Assembly: GCA_003533785.1 (NCBI GenBank)
Contig: DQCR01000031.1
Location: 1 to 64,000, forward strand
DNA: 64,000 nucleotides
Reading direction: 5' to 3'
Origin: Flavobacteriaceae bacterium
GTDB taxonomy: Bacteria > Bacteroidota > Bacteroidia > Flavobacteriales > Flavobacteriaceae
Shown here: one piece after another, positions 8,075 through 18,326 of the stretch
Numbering within the stretch: the stretch's first letter is position 1
Layout: every line of letters begins with the position of its first letter
Translations under genes and position numbers: made by a program
Notes under the pieces: model-generated
Database searches by the model: none
The model's input: only the letters and a program-made list of their open reading frames with translations
Told to the model about the DNA's origin: nothing

Positions 8075-10282
8075 ATGATAGCTATTGACACAGAAAAAGA
8101 GAATAAAGAAATTGCACAGCAGTATAAAGAACTATTGCGCGTTAGCTATCAAACACTTTCTAATGCTGACAAAAAGCTAATTCGCACCGCATTTGATACA
8201 GCGGTTGATGCCCACAAAACCCAACGTAGAAAAACGGGTGAGGCCTATATATTCCATCCTATAGGTGTTGCCAAAATTGTAGCAGAACAAATAGGCTTGG
8301 ATGCCACTTCCATTGCAGCCGCCCTACTCCACGATGTCGTGGAAGATACCGACTATACGCTTGATGATTTGGAGCGCTTAGTCGGCAGCACCGTTACCCG
8401 AATCGTTCATGGCTTGACCAAGATATCTCACCTTAAAAAAGATAAAGACGTTTCGTTGCAAGCAGAGAACTTCAGGAAAATGTTGCTAACGCTTCACGAT
8501 GATGTCCGTGTGATTATTATCAAAATTGCGGATCGCCTTCACAATATGATGACACTAGACGGACTGGCCGAATACAAACAAGTGAAAATCGCTTCTGAAA
8601 CCTTGTATATATATGCGCCCCTGGCCCATCGTATCGGATTATACAACGTCAAAACAAATTTAGAGGATTTGGGTTTCAAATACACCGAACCAGAGCAGTA
8701 CGATCGGATTAAAATTAATATTGAAGAAGATAAAGTCGTTCAAGACGCCTATATCGAATCATTCACCAATTTGGTTCATGACGCACTCGATAAAGAATTA
8801 CCAAAATATGAAATAAAAGGGCGAAGCAAATCGATTTTTTCGATCCACAAGAAAATGCTAAAACAAAATGTACCCTTTGAGCAGATTTTTGACAAGTTTG
8901 CCATTCGTGTTATCTATAAATCGAATCCCGCTGAAGAGAAATTTATCGCTTGGAAAATATACTCAATAATCACGGATCATTTTGTTCCTAACCCAACGCG
9001 ACTTAGAGACTGGATCACTGCGCCCAAATCCACAGGCTACGAAGCCTTACATATTACCGTAATGGGGCCCGATCAAAAATGGGTGGAAGTACAAATCCGT
9101 TCTGAACGAATGCACGAAATTGCTGAAAGAGGCTACGCAGCGCACTACAAGTACAAACAAGGAGAACAAAAAGAAATTGGAATAGAAACCTGGTTGGATC
9201 GATTACAGGAGGTGCTAGAAAATAACAATACAGATGCTGTTGATTTTGTACAGGATTTTAAACTGAATCTCTATTCGAAAGAAATTTTTGTATTCACTCC
9301 TAAAGGGGAATTAAAATCGCTCCCTAAAGGGGCAACAGCTCTAGATTTTGCTTTTCATGTACATACAGAAATTGGGATTAAAACAAGAGGTGCGCGTGTC
9401 AATAACAAATTGGTTCCTCTGAGTTATCAGTTAAAAAGTGGCGATCAGGTAGATATTATTACGTCAGATAGTGTTAAACCCACCGCCAACTGGATAGATT
9501 TTGTAATTACTTCTAGGGCTCGCTCCAAGATCAAATCCTCACTTAATGAAGAGAAAAAGCGAATCGCCTCAGAAGGTAAAGAATCCCTTCGACGCAAACT
9601 CAAACATCTAAAAGTCACGATGGACGACAAATGCCTCCGTTACATGGTAAGGTATTTTAAAGTAAATACGTCGCAAGATTTATTTTATAAAGTGGGGGTT
9701 GGCAAGCTGAGTAATAAAGACATCAAGAATTTTGCAGGCGATTACACCAATACCTTCTTGACCTTTTTTAAAAAACGAATTAGAAATTTTCAAAAAAGGA
9801 CAGGGCAAGCCAAGAACACGCAACCCATTCCCAACTATGACAAATTGGTGTTTGGGAAAGAAAAAGAAATGCTGGCGTATAGCCGAGCCCATTGTTGCAA
9901 TCCCATTCCAGGAGACCCTGTTTTTGGTTTTGTCACTGTGGGAGACGGGATTAAAGTACATCAGAAAGATTGTCCCAATGCCATTGCCTTGAATGCCAAC
10001 TATGCCTATCGCATCATTGATGCACGTTGGATGGACTCCTCCGCAGAGGAGTACTCTGCAAAGTTAATTTTATCTGGAATTGATAATATGGGACTAGTCA
10101 ACGAAGTAACCCAGCTTATCTCCAACACCATGCATGTTGATATCAGTAAAATATCTTTTGAAGCAGAAGACGGAGTTTTTGAAGGCAGAATTAGTGTTCG
10201 TGTCAAAAATAAAACCATCCTCAAAAAGTTAGTAGATCACTTAAAGAAGCTTCAAGGAATTGAAAAAGTGATTCGGGATTAA
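8075..10282 (+). CDS. rel: Bifunctional (p)ppGpp synthetase/hydrolase, RelA/SpoT family
   Basis: The 735-residue protein has the full long-RSH order: HD hydrolase domain (about 45-200, catalytic His86-Asp87 in HDVVEDT), synthetase domain (about 250-370, [18 protein letters not shown]), TGS domain (about 400-465, [19 protein letters not shown]), a Cys/His segment ([22 protein letters not shown]) and a C-terminal ACT domain. Both active sites look intact, so it can make and degrade the stringent-response alarmone. It is likely the main stringent-response enzyme of this cell; no second RSH gene is in the window. A TAccTTAG box (8061-8068) lies six bases before the ATG. fur follows after 23 nt but has its own promoter-like box. 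Confidence 0.95.
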   Translation: MIAIDTEKENKEIAQQYKELLRVSYQTLSNADKKLIRTAFDTAVDAHKTQRRKTGEAYIFHPIGVAKIVAEQIGLDATSIAAALLHDVVEDTDYTLDDLERLVGSTVTRIVHGLTKISHLKKDKDVSLQAENFRKMLLTLHDDVRVIIIKIADRLHNMMTLDGLAEYKQVKIASETLYIYAPLAHRIGLYNVKTNLEDLGFKYTEPEQYDRIKINIEEDKVVQDAYIESFTNLVHDALDKELPKYEIKGRSKSIFSIHKKMLKQNVPFEQIFDKFAIRVIYKSNPAEEKFIAWKIYSIITDHFVPNPTRLRDWITAPKSTGYEALHITVMGPDQKWVEVQIRSERMHEIAERGYAAHYKYKQGEQKEIGIETWLDRLQEVLENNNTDAVDFVQDFKLNLYSKEIFVFTPKGELKSLPKGATALDFAFHVHTEIGIKTRGARVNNKLVPLSYQLKSGDQVDIITSDSVKPTANWIDFVITSRARSKIKSSLNEEKKRIASEGKESLRRKLKHLKVTMDDKCLRYMVRYFKVNTSQDLFYKVGVGKLSNKDIKNFAGDYTNTFLTFFKKRIRNFQKRTGQAKNTQPIPNYDKLVFGKEKEMLAYSRAHCCNPIPGDPVFGFVTVGDGIKVHQKDCPNAIALNANYAYRIIDARWMDSSAEEYSAKLILSGIDNMGLVNEVTQLISNTMHVDISKISFEAEDGVFEGRISVRVKNKTILKKLVDHLKKLQGIEKVIRD

Positions 10283-10293
10283 GGGAGATACCT

Positions 10294-10301
10294 TATATTT
10301 G
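10294..10301 (+). promoter_or_regulatory. Candidate -7 box of fur (TATATTTG)
   Basis: This is an exact match to the Bacteroidota -7 consensus TAnnTTTG. It ends four bases before the fur ATG, so transcription would start at or next to the start codon. No clear -33 TTTG is seen at the usual spacing. Confidence 0.5.
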
Positions 10302-10305
10302 TTTT

Positions 10306-10761
10306 ATGGCAACTCAGACCAAAAACCCACAAGAAATTGTAAAGGAGGTATTTGTTAACTACCTCAACAAGCATGGCCACCGCAAAACTCCAGAGCGTTT
10401 TGCCATCCTTTACGAAATATACGACAGTCAAGAGCACTTTGATATCGAGTCGCTCTATTTGAATATGAAAAATAAAAACTATCGTGTAAGTCGAGCCACA
10501 CTCTACAACACCATTGAACTTCTTTTGGAATGCGGACTTGTTCGAAAACATCAGTTTGGTGGGTCCAACCAATCGCACTATGAAAAGTCATATTTTGATC
10601 GACAACACGACCATATCATTTTCACCGATTCTGGTGAAGTTAAAGAGTTCTGTGACCCACGTATTCAACAAATAAAAAAAACTATTGAGGACATCTTTGA
10701 TATCGAAATTCACAACCATTCTTTATACTTTTACGGCACTAAAAAACAAGACACCAATTAG
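10306..10761 (+). CDS. fur: Fur-family transcriptional regulator
   Basis: The 151-residue protein has a winged-helix DNA-binding half (about 20-85, [21 protein letters not shown]) and a metal-binding/dimerisation half beginning with HDHII. Fur proteins repress iron-uptake genes when Fe(II) is bound. The usual CxxC pair after HDH (CxxCG) is replaced by FTDSG, so the structural zinc site of E. coli Fur is missing; the only cysteines are in LLECGL and EFCDPR. The regulatory histidines are kept. It could be Fur itself or a related Per/Zur subtype; the HDHII...[13 protein letters not shown] pattern is what I recall for flavobacterial Fur. purA follows after 12 nt and may be cotranscribed. Confidence 0.85.
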   Translation: MATQTKNPQEIVKEVFVNYLNKHGHRKTPERFAILYEIYDSQEHFDIESLYLNMKNKNYRVSRATLYNTIELLLECGLVRKHQFGGSNQSHYEKSYFDRQHDHIIFTDSGEVKEFCDPRIQQIKKTIEDIFDIEIHNHSLYFYGTKKQDTN

Positions 10762-10773
10762 CAACACACCCCT

Positions 10774-12042
10774 ATGGTAGATTTATTACTCGGCCTGCAA
10801 TGGGGCGATGAGGGCAAAGGAAAAATAGTAGATGTTCTCACCCAGTCCTATGATATTATTGCCCGTTTTCAAGGGGGACCCAATGCGGGTCATACCCTTG
10901 AGTTTGAGGGGCATAAACATGTTCTCCATACAATTCCCTCTGGAATTTTTCATCCCACAGCAATCAATCTCATCGGTAATGGAGTGGTTATTGATCCTGT
11001 GATCTTTAAAAAAGAAATCGAAGGACTGTCTAGTTTTGAAATCGACTTTACTAAAAAGCTTTTAATCTCCAAAAAAGCTCATCTGATATTGCCCACACAC
11101 CGATTGTTGGATGCTGCCTCTGAAACAGCTAAAGGAAAAGCAAAAATAGGATCTACGCTTAAAGGGATTGGCCCCACCTATATGGATAAGACGGGACGTA
11201 ATGGCATTCGTGTGGGGGATATCCTTGCGGTTAACTGGGAAGATCGGTACCAAGCTCTTGTAAAGAAGCACATTCGGCTTCTTAAAAACTATAAAGTTGA
11301 TTTGGAATACGATTTGAAAGAAATGGAAAAAGATTTCTTTTCGAGTTTAGACAGCTTAAAGCAATGCCAGATTGTTGATAGTGAAAACTATCTTCATCAA
11401 GCACAAAAAGCGGGAAAGAAAATTCTTGCAGAGGGCGCACAAGGCTCTCTATTGGATGTTGATTTTGGCACTTATCCTTTTGTAACTTCTTCCACAACAA
11501 CTGCAGCAGGAGCCTGTACAGGGCTTGGAATTGCACCCAACACAATCCAAGATGTATTTGGAATTTTTAAAGCCTACACTACCCGAGTAGGAAGCGGGCC
11601 ATTCCCAACCGAATTATTTGATGAGAACGGAGAACGGATGGGAAAAATAGGACATGAATTTGGGGCTACTACAGGACGGGCCAGACGCTGTGGATGGTTG
11701 GATTTGGTAGCTTTAAAATACGCTATACGTGTGAATGGAGTCACGCAATTGATGATGATGAAAGGAGACGTACTCTCTGGTTTTGCCTCCCTAAAGGTAT
11801 GTACCGCATACAACACCTCGGATGGTCCGGTTGCTCATCTTCCATTTGATCTTTCAGATCCCAGCATCCAGCCCATTTGGAATGAAATCGATGGTTGGGA
11901 AGAAGACTTGACCGCCATGACCAATGAAACAGAATTTCCAGTCAATTTTAAATCCTACATCGATTATTTAGAAAAAGAACTGGAAACCCCTATTAAAATT
12001 GTTTCCGTTGGACCCGATCGCAAACAAACCATTTTCCGCTAA
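10774..12042 (+). CDS. purA: Adenylosuccinate synthetase
   Basis: The 422-residue enzyme joins IMP and aspartate with GTP to form adenylosuccinate, the first committed step to AMP. The N-terminal GTP-binding and catalytic loop GLQWGDEGKGKIVD is intact, followed by GGPNAGHT containing the catalytic histidine, the IMP-binding GSTLKGIGPTY segment, and the C-terminal TGRARRCGWLDLVAL loop. Length is normal for the family. It follows fur by 12 nt and precedes the OstA-like gene by 12 nt, so it sits in a probable fur-purA-ostA-aminotransferase run. Confidence 0.97.
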   Translation: MVDLLLGLQWGDEGKGKIVDVLTQSYDIIARFQGGPNAGHTLEFEGHKHVLHTIPSGIFHPTAINLIGNGVVIDPVIFKKEIEGLSSFEIDFTKKLLISKKAHLILPTHRLLDAASETAKGKAKIGSTLKGIGPTYMDKTGRNGIRVGDILAVNWEDRYQALVKKHIRLLKNYKVDLEYDLKEMEKDFFSSLDSLKQCQIVDSENYLHQAQKAGKKILAEGAQGSLLDVDFGTYPFVTSSTTTAAGACTGLGIAPNTIQDVFGIFKAYTTRVGSGPFPTELFDENGERMGKIGHEFGATTGRARRCGWLDLVALKYAIRVNGVTQLMMMKGDVLSGFASLKVCTAYNTSDGPVAHLPFDLSDPSIQPIWNEIDGWEEDLTAMTNETEFPVNFKSYIDYLEKELETPIKIVSVGPDRKQTIFR

Positions 12043-12054
12043 ACATACTGGATT

Positions 12055-13704
12055 ATGAAATCCTTGTTTTCTTTTGGTCTCAGTTTGCTTGTGACAACTT
12101 TCTCATGGGCTCAAGAGACTAAAATTATTGAAATCCAAAAAGCAGGAAGTTCCCAACAAGATCAAGAACGATTTCCAGGAGCAACAATCCTACTGAGCGA
12201 CACCTCACAAAGGGTTCATCTATTTCATGAAGGGGCTCTGGTTGTCTCTGACCGTGCTTATTTTTACGCTAAACGCAACTTTTTTAAAGCGCAAGGAGAG
12301 GTTGTTTTTACCCAGGGAGATAGCCTCAAGCTGACGTGTCAATTTATAGAGTATGAAGGAGGAACACGACAAGCCAAAGCCTGGGGAAAAGTTGTCCTAA
12401 AAAAACCAGACATGACTTTAGAGACGGATACTTTGTATTTGGATCGGATCGCCAATAAAGCCTTCTACAATAGCTATGGAAAAATAGTAGATGAAGAAAG
12501 TACCTTGACAAGTAACAGAGGCATCTATTTTATGGATGAGAACAAATATCGTTTTCTCTACAACGTCAAAATCGATAACCCAGAATACAAAGTCAATGCG
12601 CAACAGCTAGACTATTTTACAGAGGTGGATTACGCCTATTTCTATGGACCCTCAACCATAGAAGGAATAGATTACACCATATTTAGCGAACGAGGGTTCT
12701 ATAACATGAAAGCTCAAAAAGGAAATTTTGAAAAAAATGCACAAATTGATTATGACGGGAAGATAATTAATGGAGACAGTCTCTATTTTGAAAATGAAAA
12801 AGAATATGCTTCTGGAACCAATCGGGTTCGTATACTGGATACACTAAATCAATCCCTTATTCAAGGACATTACGGTGAAATATTTAAAGCTAAGGATTCT
12901 GCCATCATTACCAGAAGAGCTGTGGCAACAAATATTATTGAAAATGATTCTCTCTTTATCCATGCCGATACCCTCATCGCAACTGGACCAGATACCCAAA
13001 GAATTCTTCGTGGTTTTTACGATGTGAGAGTACTGAAGTCTGATATGAGAGCCAAGTCAGACTCCATTTATTTTAATGAAACCAATGGTCGAATACGATT
13101 GTACAAAAAGCCATTGACCAATAGAGAAAAAAGGGTGTTTACAGAAAAAGACCTTACCGGACGTAATCCTGTGATGTGGTTTGGCAATAGTCAAATGTCT
13201 GGAGACGAAATCGAGCTGCTATCTAACTTGCAAACCAAAAAATTGGATTCTCTGAAAATTCGAGGAAATGTATTCGTCATTGAAAAAGACTCTTTAAGCG
13301 ACGATGGTTTTAATCAAATAAAGGGGGGATTGCTAAATGGTAGTTTTGAAGAAGGTGGTCTAGAAAACATCTATGTAGAGAAAAATACCCAAGTTATTTA
13401 TTATCTCTATTCAGATGAAGACAATGAGCTTATTGGGATCAATAAAACATTGTGTAGTGCCTTAGAAATGCAAATGGGAGATGATGGCATTGAAAACATC
13501 ACTTTTTTGGTCAGCCCTGGAGGCGATGTCTTTCCAGAATTCAAAATTGACCCCAATGAAAGAATATTTAAAGGGTTTCTTTGGAGGGATGAGGAACGTC
13601 CTAGAAGAAAGATTGATTTATTCAGTCAAGAAGACTTGGAGCTCATCCTACCTAAAATAAAAGGAATTTCTTTACCTGAAGAATTCAACGCTCCCCAAGA
13701 ATGA
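12055..13704 (+). CDS. OstA-like (LptA/OstA fold) exported protein
   Basis: The 549-residue protein has a signal peptide (to about SWAQ, residue 20) and then long runs of short beta strands with repeated DTL/GD..Y/F patterns characteristic of the OstA/LptA jelly-roll family (for example LETDTLYLDR, LFIHADTLIATGP). LptA-type proteins form the periplasmic bridge that carries lipopolysaccharide to the outer membrane; Bacteroidota encode long OstA-like versions such as this. Its place after purA and before an aminotransferase (ATGA overlap) gives no further functional hint. I infer a role in LPS transport or outer-membrane assembly; direct homology to E. coli LptA is only partial. Confidence 0.85.
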   Translation: MKSLFSFGLSLLVTTFSWAQETKIIEIQKAGSSQQDQERFPGATILLSDTSQRVHLFHEGALVVSDRAYFYAKRNFFKAQGEVVFTQGDSLKLTCQFIEYEGGTRQAKAWGKVVLKKPDMTLETDTLYLDRIANKAFYNSYGKIVDEESTLTSNRGIYFMDENKYRFLYNVKIDNPEYKVNAQQLDYFTEVDYAYFYGPSTIEGIDYTIFSERGFYNMKAQKGNFEKNAQIDYDGKIINGDSLYFENEKEYASGTNRVRILDTLNQSLIQGHYGEIFKAKDSAIITRRAVATNIIENDSLFIHADTLIATGPDTQRILRGFYDVRVLKSDMRAKSDSIYFNETNGRIRLYKKPLTNREKRVFTEKDLTGRNPVMWFGNSQMSGDEIELLSNLQTKKLDSLKIRGNVFVIEKDSLSDDGFNQIKGGLLNGSFEEGGLENIYVEKNTQVIYYLYSDEDNELIGINKTLCSALEMQMGDDGIENITFLVSPGGDVFPEFKIDPNERIFKGFLWRDEERPRRKIDLFSQEDLELILPKIKGISLPEEFNAPQE

Positions 13705-14891
13705 TAGCAGATTTTCTCCAATATCAAGCACGAACTACTCCCAATCCTTTAGGGATAGAAATCGCTAAAGCCAAGGGAAGCTATATATGGGATGAAAAAG
13801 GCAATAAATATCTAGACTTTGTTGCGGGAGTCTCGGCTTGCAGCTTGGGACATCGTCATCCAAGAGTCGTTCGAGCGTTGCGTCGTCAAAGTCGTAAATA
13901 TTTGCACGTAATGGTATATGGGGAATTTGCCCAAGGCCCCTCCGTTCGCTTATCGAAAAAACTTATCAATGCCCTCCCCCAGCCCCTTGAACAAGTCTAT
14001 TTAACCAATTCAGGAACCGAAGCAATCGAAGGGGCGCTCAAAATGGCGAAACGATATACCGGACGAGACGAATTAATTGGTGCATTGAATTCCTACCATG
14101 GAAGTACCCACGGTTCATTGAGTCTGACCGGTTATGAAGAAATTAAAAAAGGATACGGACCCCTGCTCCCCAACGTTGATTTTATTCGGTTTAATGCCGA
14201 AGAAGATCTTCATAAAATCGGCCACAAAACAGCGGCAGTAATTCTTGAGACCATTCAAGGAGGAGCTGGGTTTATACAGCCTGAAAAGGACTACCTAAAG
14301 GCCGTTAAGGAACGTTGTGAAGCTACCGGGGCATTGCTCATTTTAGACGAAATTCAACCCGGCTTTGGGCGAACTGGAGCCTTATTTGCCTTTATGAATA
14401 GTACTATTGTTCCTGACATCCTTGTCATGGGCAAAGGCATGGGCGGAGGGGTTCCTATTGGGGCCTTTGCCAGCTCCAAAGAGATCATGGAATGCCTGAC
14501 CATCAATCCCAAACTGGGGCATATTACTACTTTTGGTGGTAATCCACTCATTTCCGCTGCAGCAGAAGCCACTTTAAGTACCATATTGGAAAGTCGGCTA
14601 ATGGAGCTGATCCCAGAAAAAGAAGCTTTATTTCGAGAGTTGTTACATCATCCAAAGATTAAACAGATCAATGGAACTGGCCTCATGCTAGCCCCTATTT
14701 TTGTCAGTGCAGAGGTAGCAAATCAAGTTGTTTTACGTTGTTTGAAAGAGGGATTGATTCTCTTTTGGTTATTATGGGAAAAAAAAGCAATTCGAATCTC
14801 GCCACCCCTTACCATATCTACGTCTGAAATAAAAAAAGGATGTCACATATTGCTCCATGTTTTAGATACATTGCCCGACACTGTTAATTAA
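13701..14891 (+). CDS. Class III PLP-dependent aminotransferase (acetylornithine/aspartate type)
   Basis: The 396-residue enzyme has the class III aminotransferase layout: YLDFVAGVSACSLGHRHP near the N-terminus, NSGTEAIEGALKMAK (cofactor phosphate binding), LILDEIQPGFGRTG (the Asp that holds the PLP nitrogen) and MGKGMGGGVPIGA with the catalytic lysine. Relatives move amino groups from ornithine, acetylornithine, GABA or similar donors to 2-oxoglutarate. No arginine-biosynthesis genes lie nearby, so the substrate is left open. Start codon overlaps the OstA-like stop by ATGA, indicating translational coupling. Confidence 0.88.
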   Translation: MIADFLQYQARTTPNPLGIEIAKAKGSYIWDEKGNKYLDFVAGVSACSLGHRHPRVVRALRRQSRKYLHVMVYGEFAQGPSVRLSKKLINALPQPLEQVYLTNSGTEAIEGALKMAKRYTGRDELIGALNSYHGSTHGSLSLTGYEEIKKGYGPLLPNVDFIRFNAEEDLHKIGHKTAAVILETIQGGAGFIQPEKDYLKAVKERCEATGALLILDEIQPGFGRTGALFAFMNSTIVPDILVMGKGMGGGVPIGAFASSKEIMECLTINPKLGHITTFGGNPLISAAAEATLSTILESRLMELIPEKEALFRELLHHPKIKQINGTGLMLAPIFVSAEVANQVVLRCLKEGLILFWLLWEKKAIRISPPLTISTSEIKKGCHILLHVLDTLPDTVN

Positions 14892-14966
14892 TTTGTTGAA
14901 AACAAAGACTTGGAAGGCCAACTTTGGGGTATAGGGTTATCTACCTTAGTTCAAACTAAGAAATCC

Positions 14967-16322
14967 ATGTACGACGAATTTTCGGACCCTGCTGGAGCAA
15001 GTGTCATCAAGTTTGAGCAAATGCTCAAAACAGATAAAATACAATACTTCGACGCCCAAGAATTCGAGACTATCACCCAACATTATCTTGATAATGGCCA
15101 AAATAATATGGCCAAACGGGCTCTAAAACTTGGATTGGAACAGCACCCAAACAACATTGAATTACTCTTAGTCAAAAGTGAACTTTTTGTATTTGATTCA
15201 GAGTTCAGTGAAGCTGAGTCATTACTTAACCTAGTAGATCAATTGTCGCCACAAAATGAAGAGGTCTTTCTTCAACGGGCCAACATATACTCCAAACGAA
15301 AGGAACACCAAGAAGCCATTGCTATGCTCAATAGAGCTTTATTACTTACAGAGGATCCCCTTGATGTTTGGTCTTTGCTGGGAATGGAATATCTCCTAGT
15401 TGAAAATTATGAAGCAGCAGCCAAATATTTTAAACTGTGCTTAAAAGAAACTCCCCTAGATTATCAGTCGCTCTATAATATCCTTTATTGCTTTGAACAT
15501 TTGGAAAAGCCCCAAGAAGCTATTTTTATTTTAAACGAAGTGCTTGAAGAACATCCATATTGCGAAGTGGCTTGGCATCAACTGGGTAAAATATACACCC
15601 AAACGAAGCGTTATGAAGAAGCGCTTTCTGCTTACGAATTTGCACTCATTAGTGATGATACATTTACAGGAGCCTACGTAGAAAAAGGGAAATTACTTGA
15701 GCAACTAGGAAGACTCAATGAAGCCATAGAGAACTATCAAATTGCCATGCAAACCAGCGATCCAGGAGGCTATGCGTATCATCGTATAGGAGTGTGTCAT
15801 CTCCAACTTGGCAACAAACAGCTTGGGGTAAACTTTCTCAAAGAATCCATCCATTTAGAACCTCATTTTGAAAAATCATGGATGGGACTAATTGATTTCT
15901 TCCTAAAAGAAAATAATAACGAAAAAGCACTTTATTATTGTAAGAAAGGACTTCAAGCCAATGAGGATAGCGTGCAATTATGGAAAAAAAATGGAGAAAT
16001 CCATTATTCCATGAAACACTATTCCGAAGCTGACTATGCTTACGAAAATACGGTTGCTCTGGGCAATTATGAATTGGAGTCTTGGATACAATGGATCGAT
16101 TCTCTACTCCATCTCCAAGAATGGAATAAAGCACTTAAAATTGGACTTCAAGCACGAGAATTTTATCCAGAAACCGCTTCCATTGCTATTCGGGTAGCAG
16201 GATGCTACCACACACTCGGTAAAAAAGATGAAAGCCAATACTTTAATAGGGCTTTTAGTAAGGACCAATCCTTAGTGGCACAGATGGCTCACTTTTTTCC
16301 TAATCTTGTAGTGAAGTCATAA
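14967..16322 (+). CDS. Tetratricopeptide-repeat protein
   Basis: I use the ATG at 14967 (451 residues); the upstream TTG at 14910 would add 19 residues that do not look like protein of this family. The product is a chain of about ten TPR helical hairpins with no signal peptide or membrane segment (examples: PLDVWSLLGMEYLLVENYEAA, VAWHQLGKIYTQTKRYEEAL, GAYVEKGKLLEQLGRLNEAI). TPR proteins are scaffolds for protein-protein contacts. No partner can be named. A TAccTTAG sequence at 14942-14949 could be the -7 box. It ends 46 nt before the DUF368 pair. Confidence 0.82.
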   Translation: MYDEFSDPAGASVIKFEQMLKTDKIQYFDAQEFETITQHYLDNGQNNMAKRALKLGLEQHPNNIELLLVKSELFVFDSEFSEAESLLNLVDQLSPQNEEVFLQRANIYSKRKEHQEAIAMLNRALLLTEDPLDVWSLLGMEYLLVENYEAAAKYFKLCLKETPLDYQSLYNILYCFEHLEKPQEAIFILNEVLEEHPYCEVAWHQLGKIYTQTKRYEEALSAYEFALISDDTFTGAYVEKGKLLEQLGRLNEAIENYQIAMQTSDPGGYAYHRIGVCHLQLGNKQLGVNFLKESIHLEPHFEKSWMGLIDFFLKENNNEKALYYCKKGLQANEDSVQLWKKNGEIHYSMKHYSEADYAYENTVALGNYELESWIQWIDSLLHLQEWNKALKIGLQAREFYPETASIAIRVAGCYHTLGKKDESQYFNRAFSKDQSLVAQMAHFFPNLVVKS

Positions 16323-16368
16323 GTCAAAACATCAGGCAAATTAATTCCTACCTTTGCTTTGCAATTAG

Positions 16369-17316
16369 ATGGTGTTGAAAAAATATGTGTTAAATTACTG
16401 CAAAGGAATGATGATGGGTCTTGCGGATTTGGTTCCTGGGGTCTCCGGTGGAACCATTGCACTTCTGTCAGGAATCTATGAGGAATTCATTGAAAGCTTG
16501 AATAATCTTCGCCCCAAACTCCTAAACGTACTAAAAGAAGAAGGAATTCCTACTTTTTGGAAAGCCTGTAATGGCTCTTTTCTTACCAGTGTTTTTTTGG
16601 GAATAATAACAAGTATTATATTATTTTCATCTTTAATTGAATACTTACTCTCAAAGCATCAAATCTTACTTTTTTCCTTTTTTTTTGGAGTCCTTCTGGT
16701 CAGTATTGTTATTCTTTTTAAAAGAATAATTTCATGGACTATATCCAGCTTTAGTTGGCTCCTATTTGGGGCAATACTCTCCTTTTTCAGTACCCAACTC
16801 ATTCCGTCTTCGGGCTCCATTTCTCCTTATTATCTATTCTTTTGTGGCTTTGTAGCCATCAGTGCTATGATTCTACCCGGTCTTTCCGGAGCTTACATCC
16901 TATTAGTTCTTGGCGCTTATGGCCCTATTTTAAGCCTAGTCAACCAAGCGAAAGACGCGTTAATTCAAGGAGAAATTGCTCCACTAGTTTATGGCAAACT
17001 TTTTTTGTTTCTAGTGGGAATCGTTATGGGGTTGCTGATTTTTTCTCGTGTAATACGTTGGTTCTTAAAACACCATTACGCCCAAACAATGTCCTTGTTG
17101 ATTGGACTAATGCTAGGCGCCCTTCATAAAATTTGGCCTTGGCAGATCGTAGAAGAATGGGTGATTGAAAAAAAAGTCCGGTATCTCTATTCAGCGGTTT
17201 GGCCTGGCAACTATCCCCATTCGTCTCAATGGGAGTGGGCCCTTTTATTTTTTGGTATGGGTGCAGCTACCTTATGGGGATTGGAGATCTTTAAGAACAG
17301 AGTAAACAGATTATGA
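16369..17316 (+). CDS. DUF368 membrane protein, PopT-type polyprenyl-phosphate translocase (copy 1)
   Basis: The 315-residue protein is an integral membrane protein with about eight hydrophobic segments. Two internally related strings mark DUF368: GLADLVPGVSGGTIALLSG near residue 20 and SAMILPGLSGAYILLVLGAYG in the middle, the inverted-repeat re-entrant loops of the family. DUF368 proteins (PopT) have been shown in other bacteria to return the carrier lipid undecaprenyl phosphate across the cytoplasmic membrane for reuse in wall and polysaccharide synthesis. The stop overlaps the start of a second DUF368 gene by ATGA. A TACCTTTG promoter-like box lies about eleven bases before the ATG. Confidence 0.88.
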   Translation: MVLKKYVLNYCKGMMMGLADLVPGVSGGTIALLSGIYEEFIESLNNLRPKLLNVLKEEGIPTFWKACNGSFLTSVFLGIITSIILFSSLIEYLLSKHQILLFSFFFGVLLVSIVILFKRIISWTISSFSWLLFGAILSFFSTQLIPSSGSISPYYLFFCGFVAISAMILPGLSGAYILLVLGAYGPILSLVNQAKDALIQGEIAPLVYGKLFLFLVGIVMGLLIFSRVIRWFLKHHYAQTMSLLIGLMLGALHKIWPWQIVEEWVIEKKVRYLYSAVWPGNYPHSSQWEWALLFFGMGAATLWGLEIFKNRVNRL

Positions 17317-18326
17317 AAGAACGCAGCCTATGGGATAGAAGCTATTTGCTTCTAAAAGGAATAGCAATGGGTACGGTAAACAAAATTCCGGGAGTATCTG
17401 GAGGGTTGGTTGCTCTTATTGGTGGCTTTTATGAAGAATTGATATTCACTTTTCAAAAGTTTAATTTCATAGCTCTTTCTTTACTCTTTACTGGACGTTG
17501 GAGAAGTTTTTATCGATACACTAATTTTCAATTCCTATTATGGCTCATGATGGGGGTGGTGATAAGTTACTTCAGCACGGCATTAATTTTGGATGCGCTT
17601 CTTGTCTATTCAGAAATCAATGTCTGGGCTTGTTTTTTTGGAATGATTCTGGCTTCACTCTACTACATCAGGCCTCAAGTAGAAAAATGGACCCCTACAA
17701 TCTATGGGATCTTGCTGGGCGGTTTCTTATTGGGTTTACTCGTTAGTTTTTCGGACCCTATCCCAGAAAACAACAACCTGCTTTATGTCTTTTTCTGTGG
17801 AATTGTAAGCGTGTGTGGTATGACACTACCGGGGCTCTCGGGATCTTACCTTCTTCTTCTTCTTGGAAATTATTCTCTTTTATTGGTGGATACTGTCAAT
17901 GATATTGGGATTCTGGTGTGGAGTCTATTGCGAGGGGAGTTTGATTTATTTCAAATGACTGCCCATTCAGAAAGTGTTAAAATAATTCTAGCTTTTGTAC
18001 TGGGTTCATTGATTGGGTTGATCCTTTTTTCAAACCTCCTTTCCTATCTCCTTCGAAATTATAAAAATCAAACCCTCTGTTTTATTATTGGTTTTATTGT
18101 TGGTGCCTTGCGGAGCGTATGGCCTTGGAAAAATAAAATCTATCAGCTAGCCATTGATGGAACACCGCTTTTAAACACTGGTGGAAAACCAAAAATGGAA
18201 GCTTTTGAAGCGTATTGGCCTTCTTTGAATGAAAAATCGACCTGGATCAGCCTTTTTTTTATTTTCGTAGGAAGTCTCTTTGTTATTGCATTAGAATGGT
18301 ATGGAAAAACACAAACCCAACGGTAG
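17313..18326 (+). CDS. DUF368 membrane protein, PopT-type (copy 2)
   Basis: The 337-residue protein has the same layout as its upstream neighbour: GTVNKIPGVSGGLVALIGGFYEE near residue 25 and VCGMTLPGLSGSYLLLLLGNY in the middle, with about eight to nine membrane segments. The two are clearly homologous but strongly diverged, so the duplication is old. ATGA overlap with copy 1 points to equal production, and a heterodimer is a reasonable inference. The last 26 nt overlap the start of aroE. Proposed role: recycling of undecaprenyl phosphate or a related polyprenyl-phosphate carrier. Confidence 0.87.
   Translation: MKERSLWDRSYLLLKGIAMGTVNKIPGVSGGLVALIGGFYEELIFTFQKFNFIALSLLFTGRWRSFYRYTNFQFLLWLMMGVVISYFSTALILDALLVYSEINVWACFFGMILASLYYIRPQVEKWTPTIYGILLGGFLLGLLVSFSDPIPENNNLLYVFFCGIVSVCGMTLPGLSGSYLLLLLGNYSLLLVDTVNDIGILVWSLLRGEFDLFQMTAHSESVKIILAFVLGSLIGLILFSNLLSYLLRNYKNQTLCFIIGFIVGALRSVWPWKNKIYQLAIDGTPLLNTGGKPKMEAFEAYWPSLNEKSTWISLFFIFVGSLFVIALEWYGKTQTQR

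Noticed and set aside
10279..10578. 99-residue open frame antisense to fur
   Set aside because: It lies fully over fur and the rel end; composition follows the sense codons, so it is a shadow frame.
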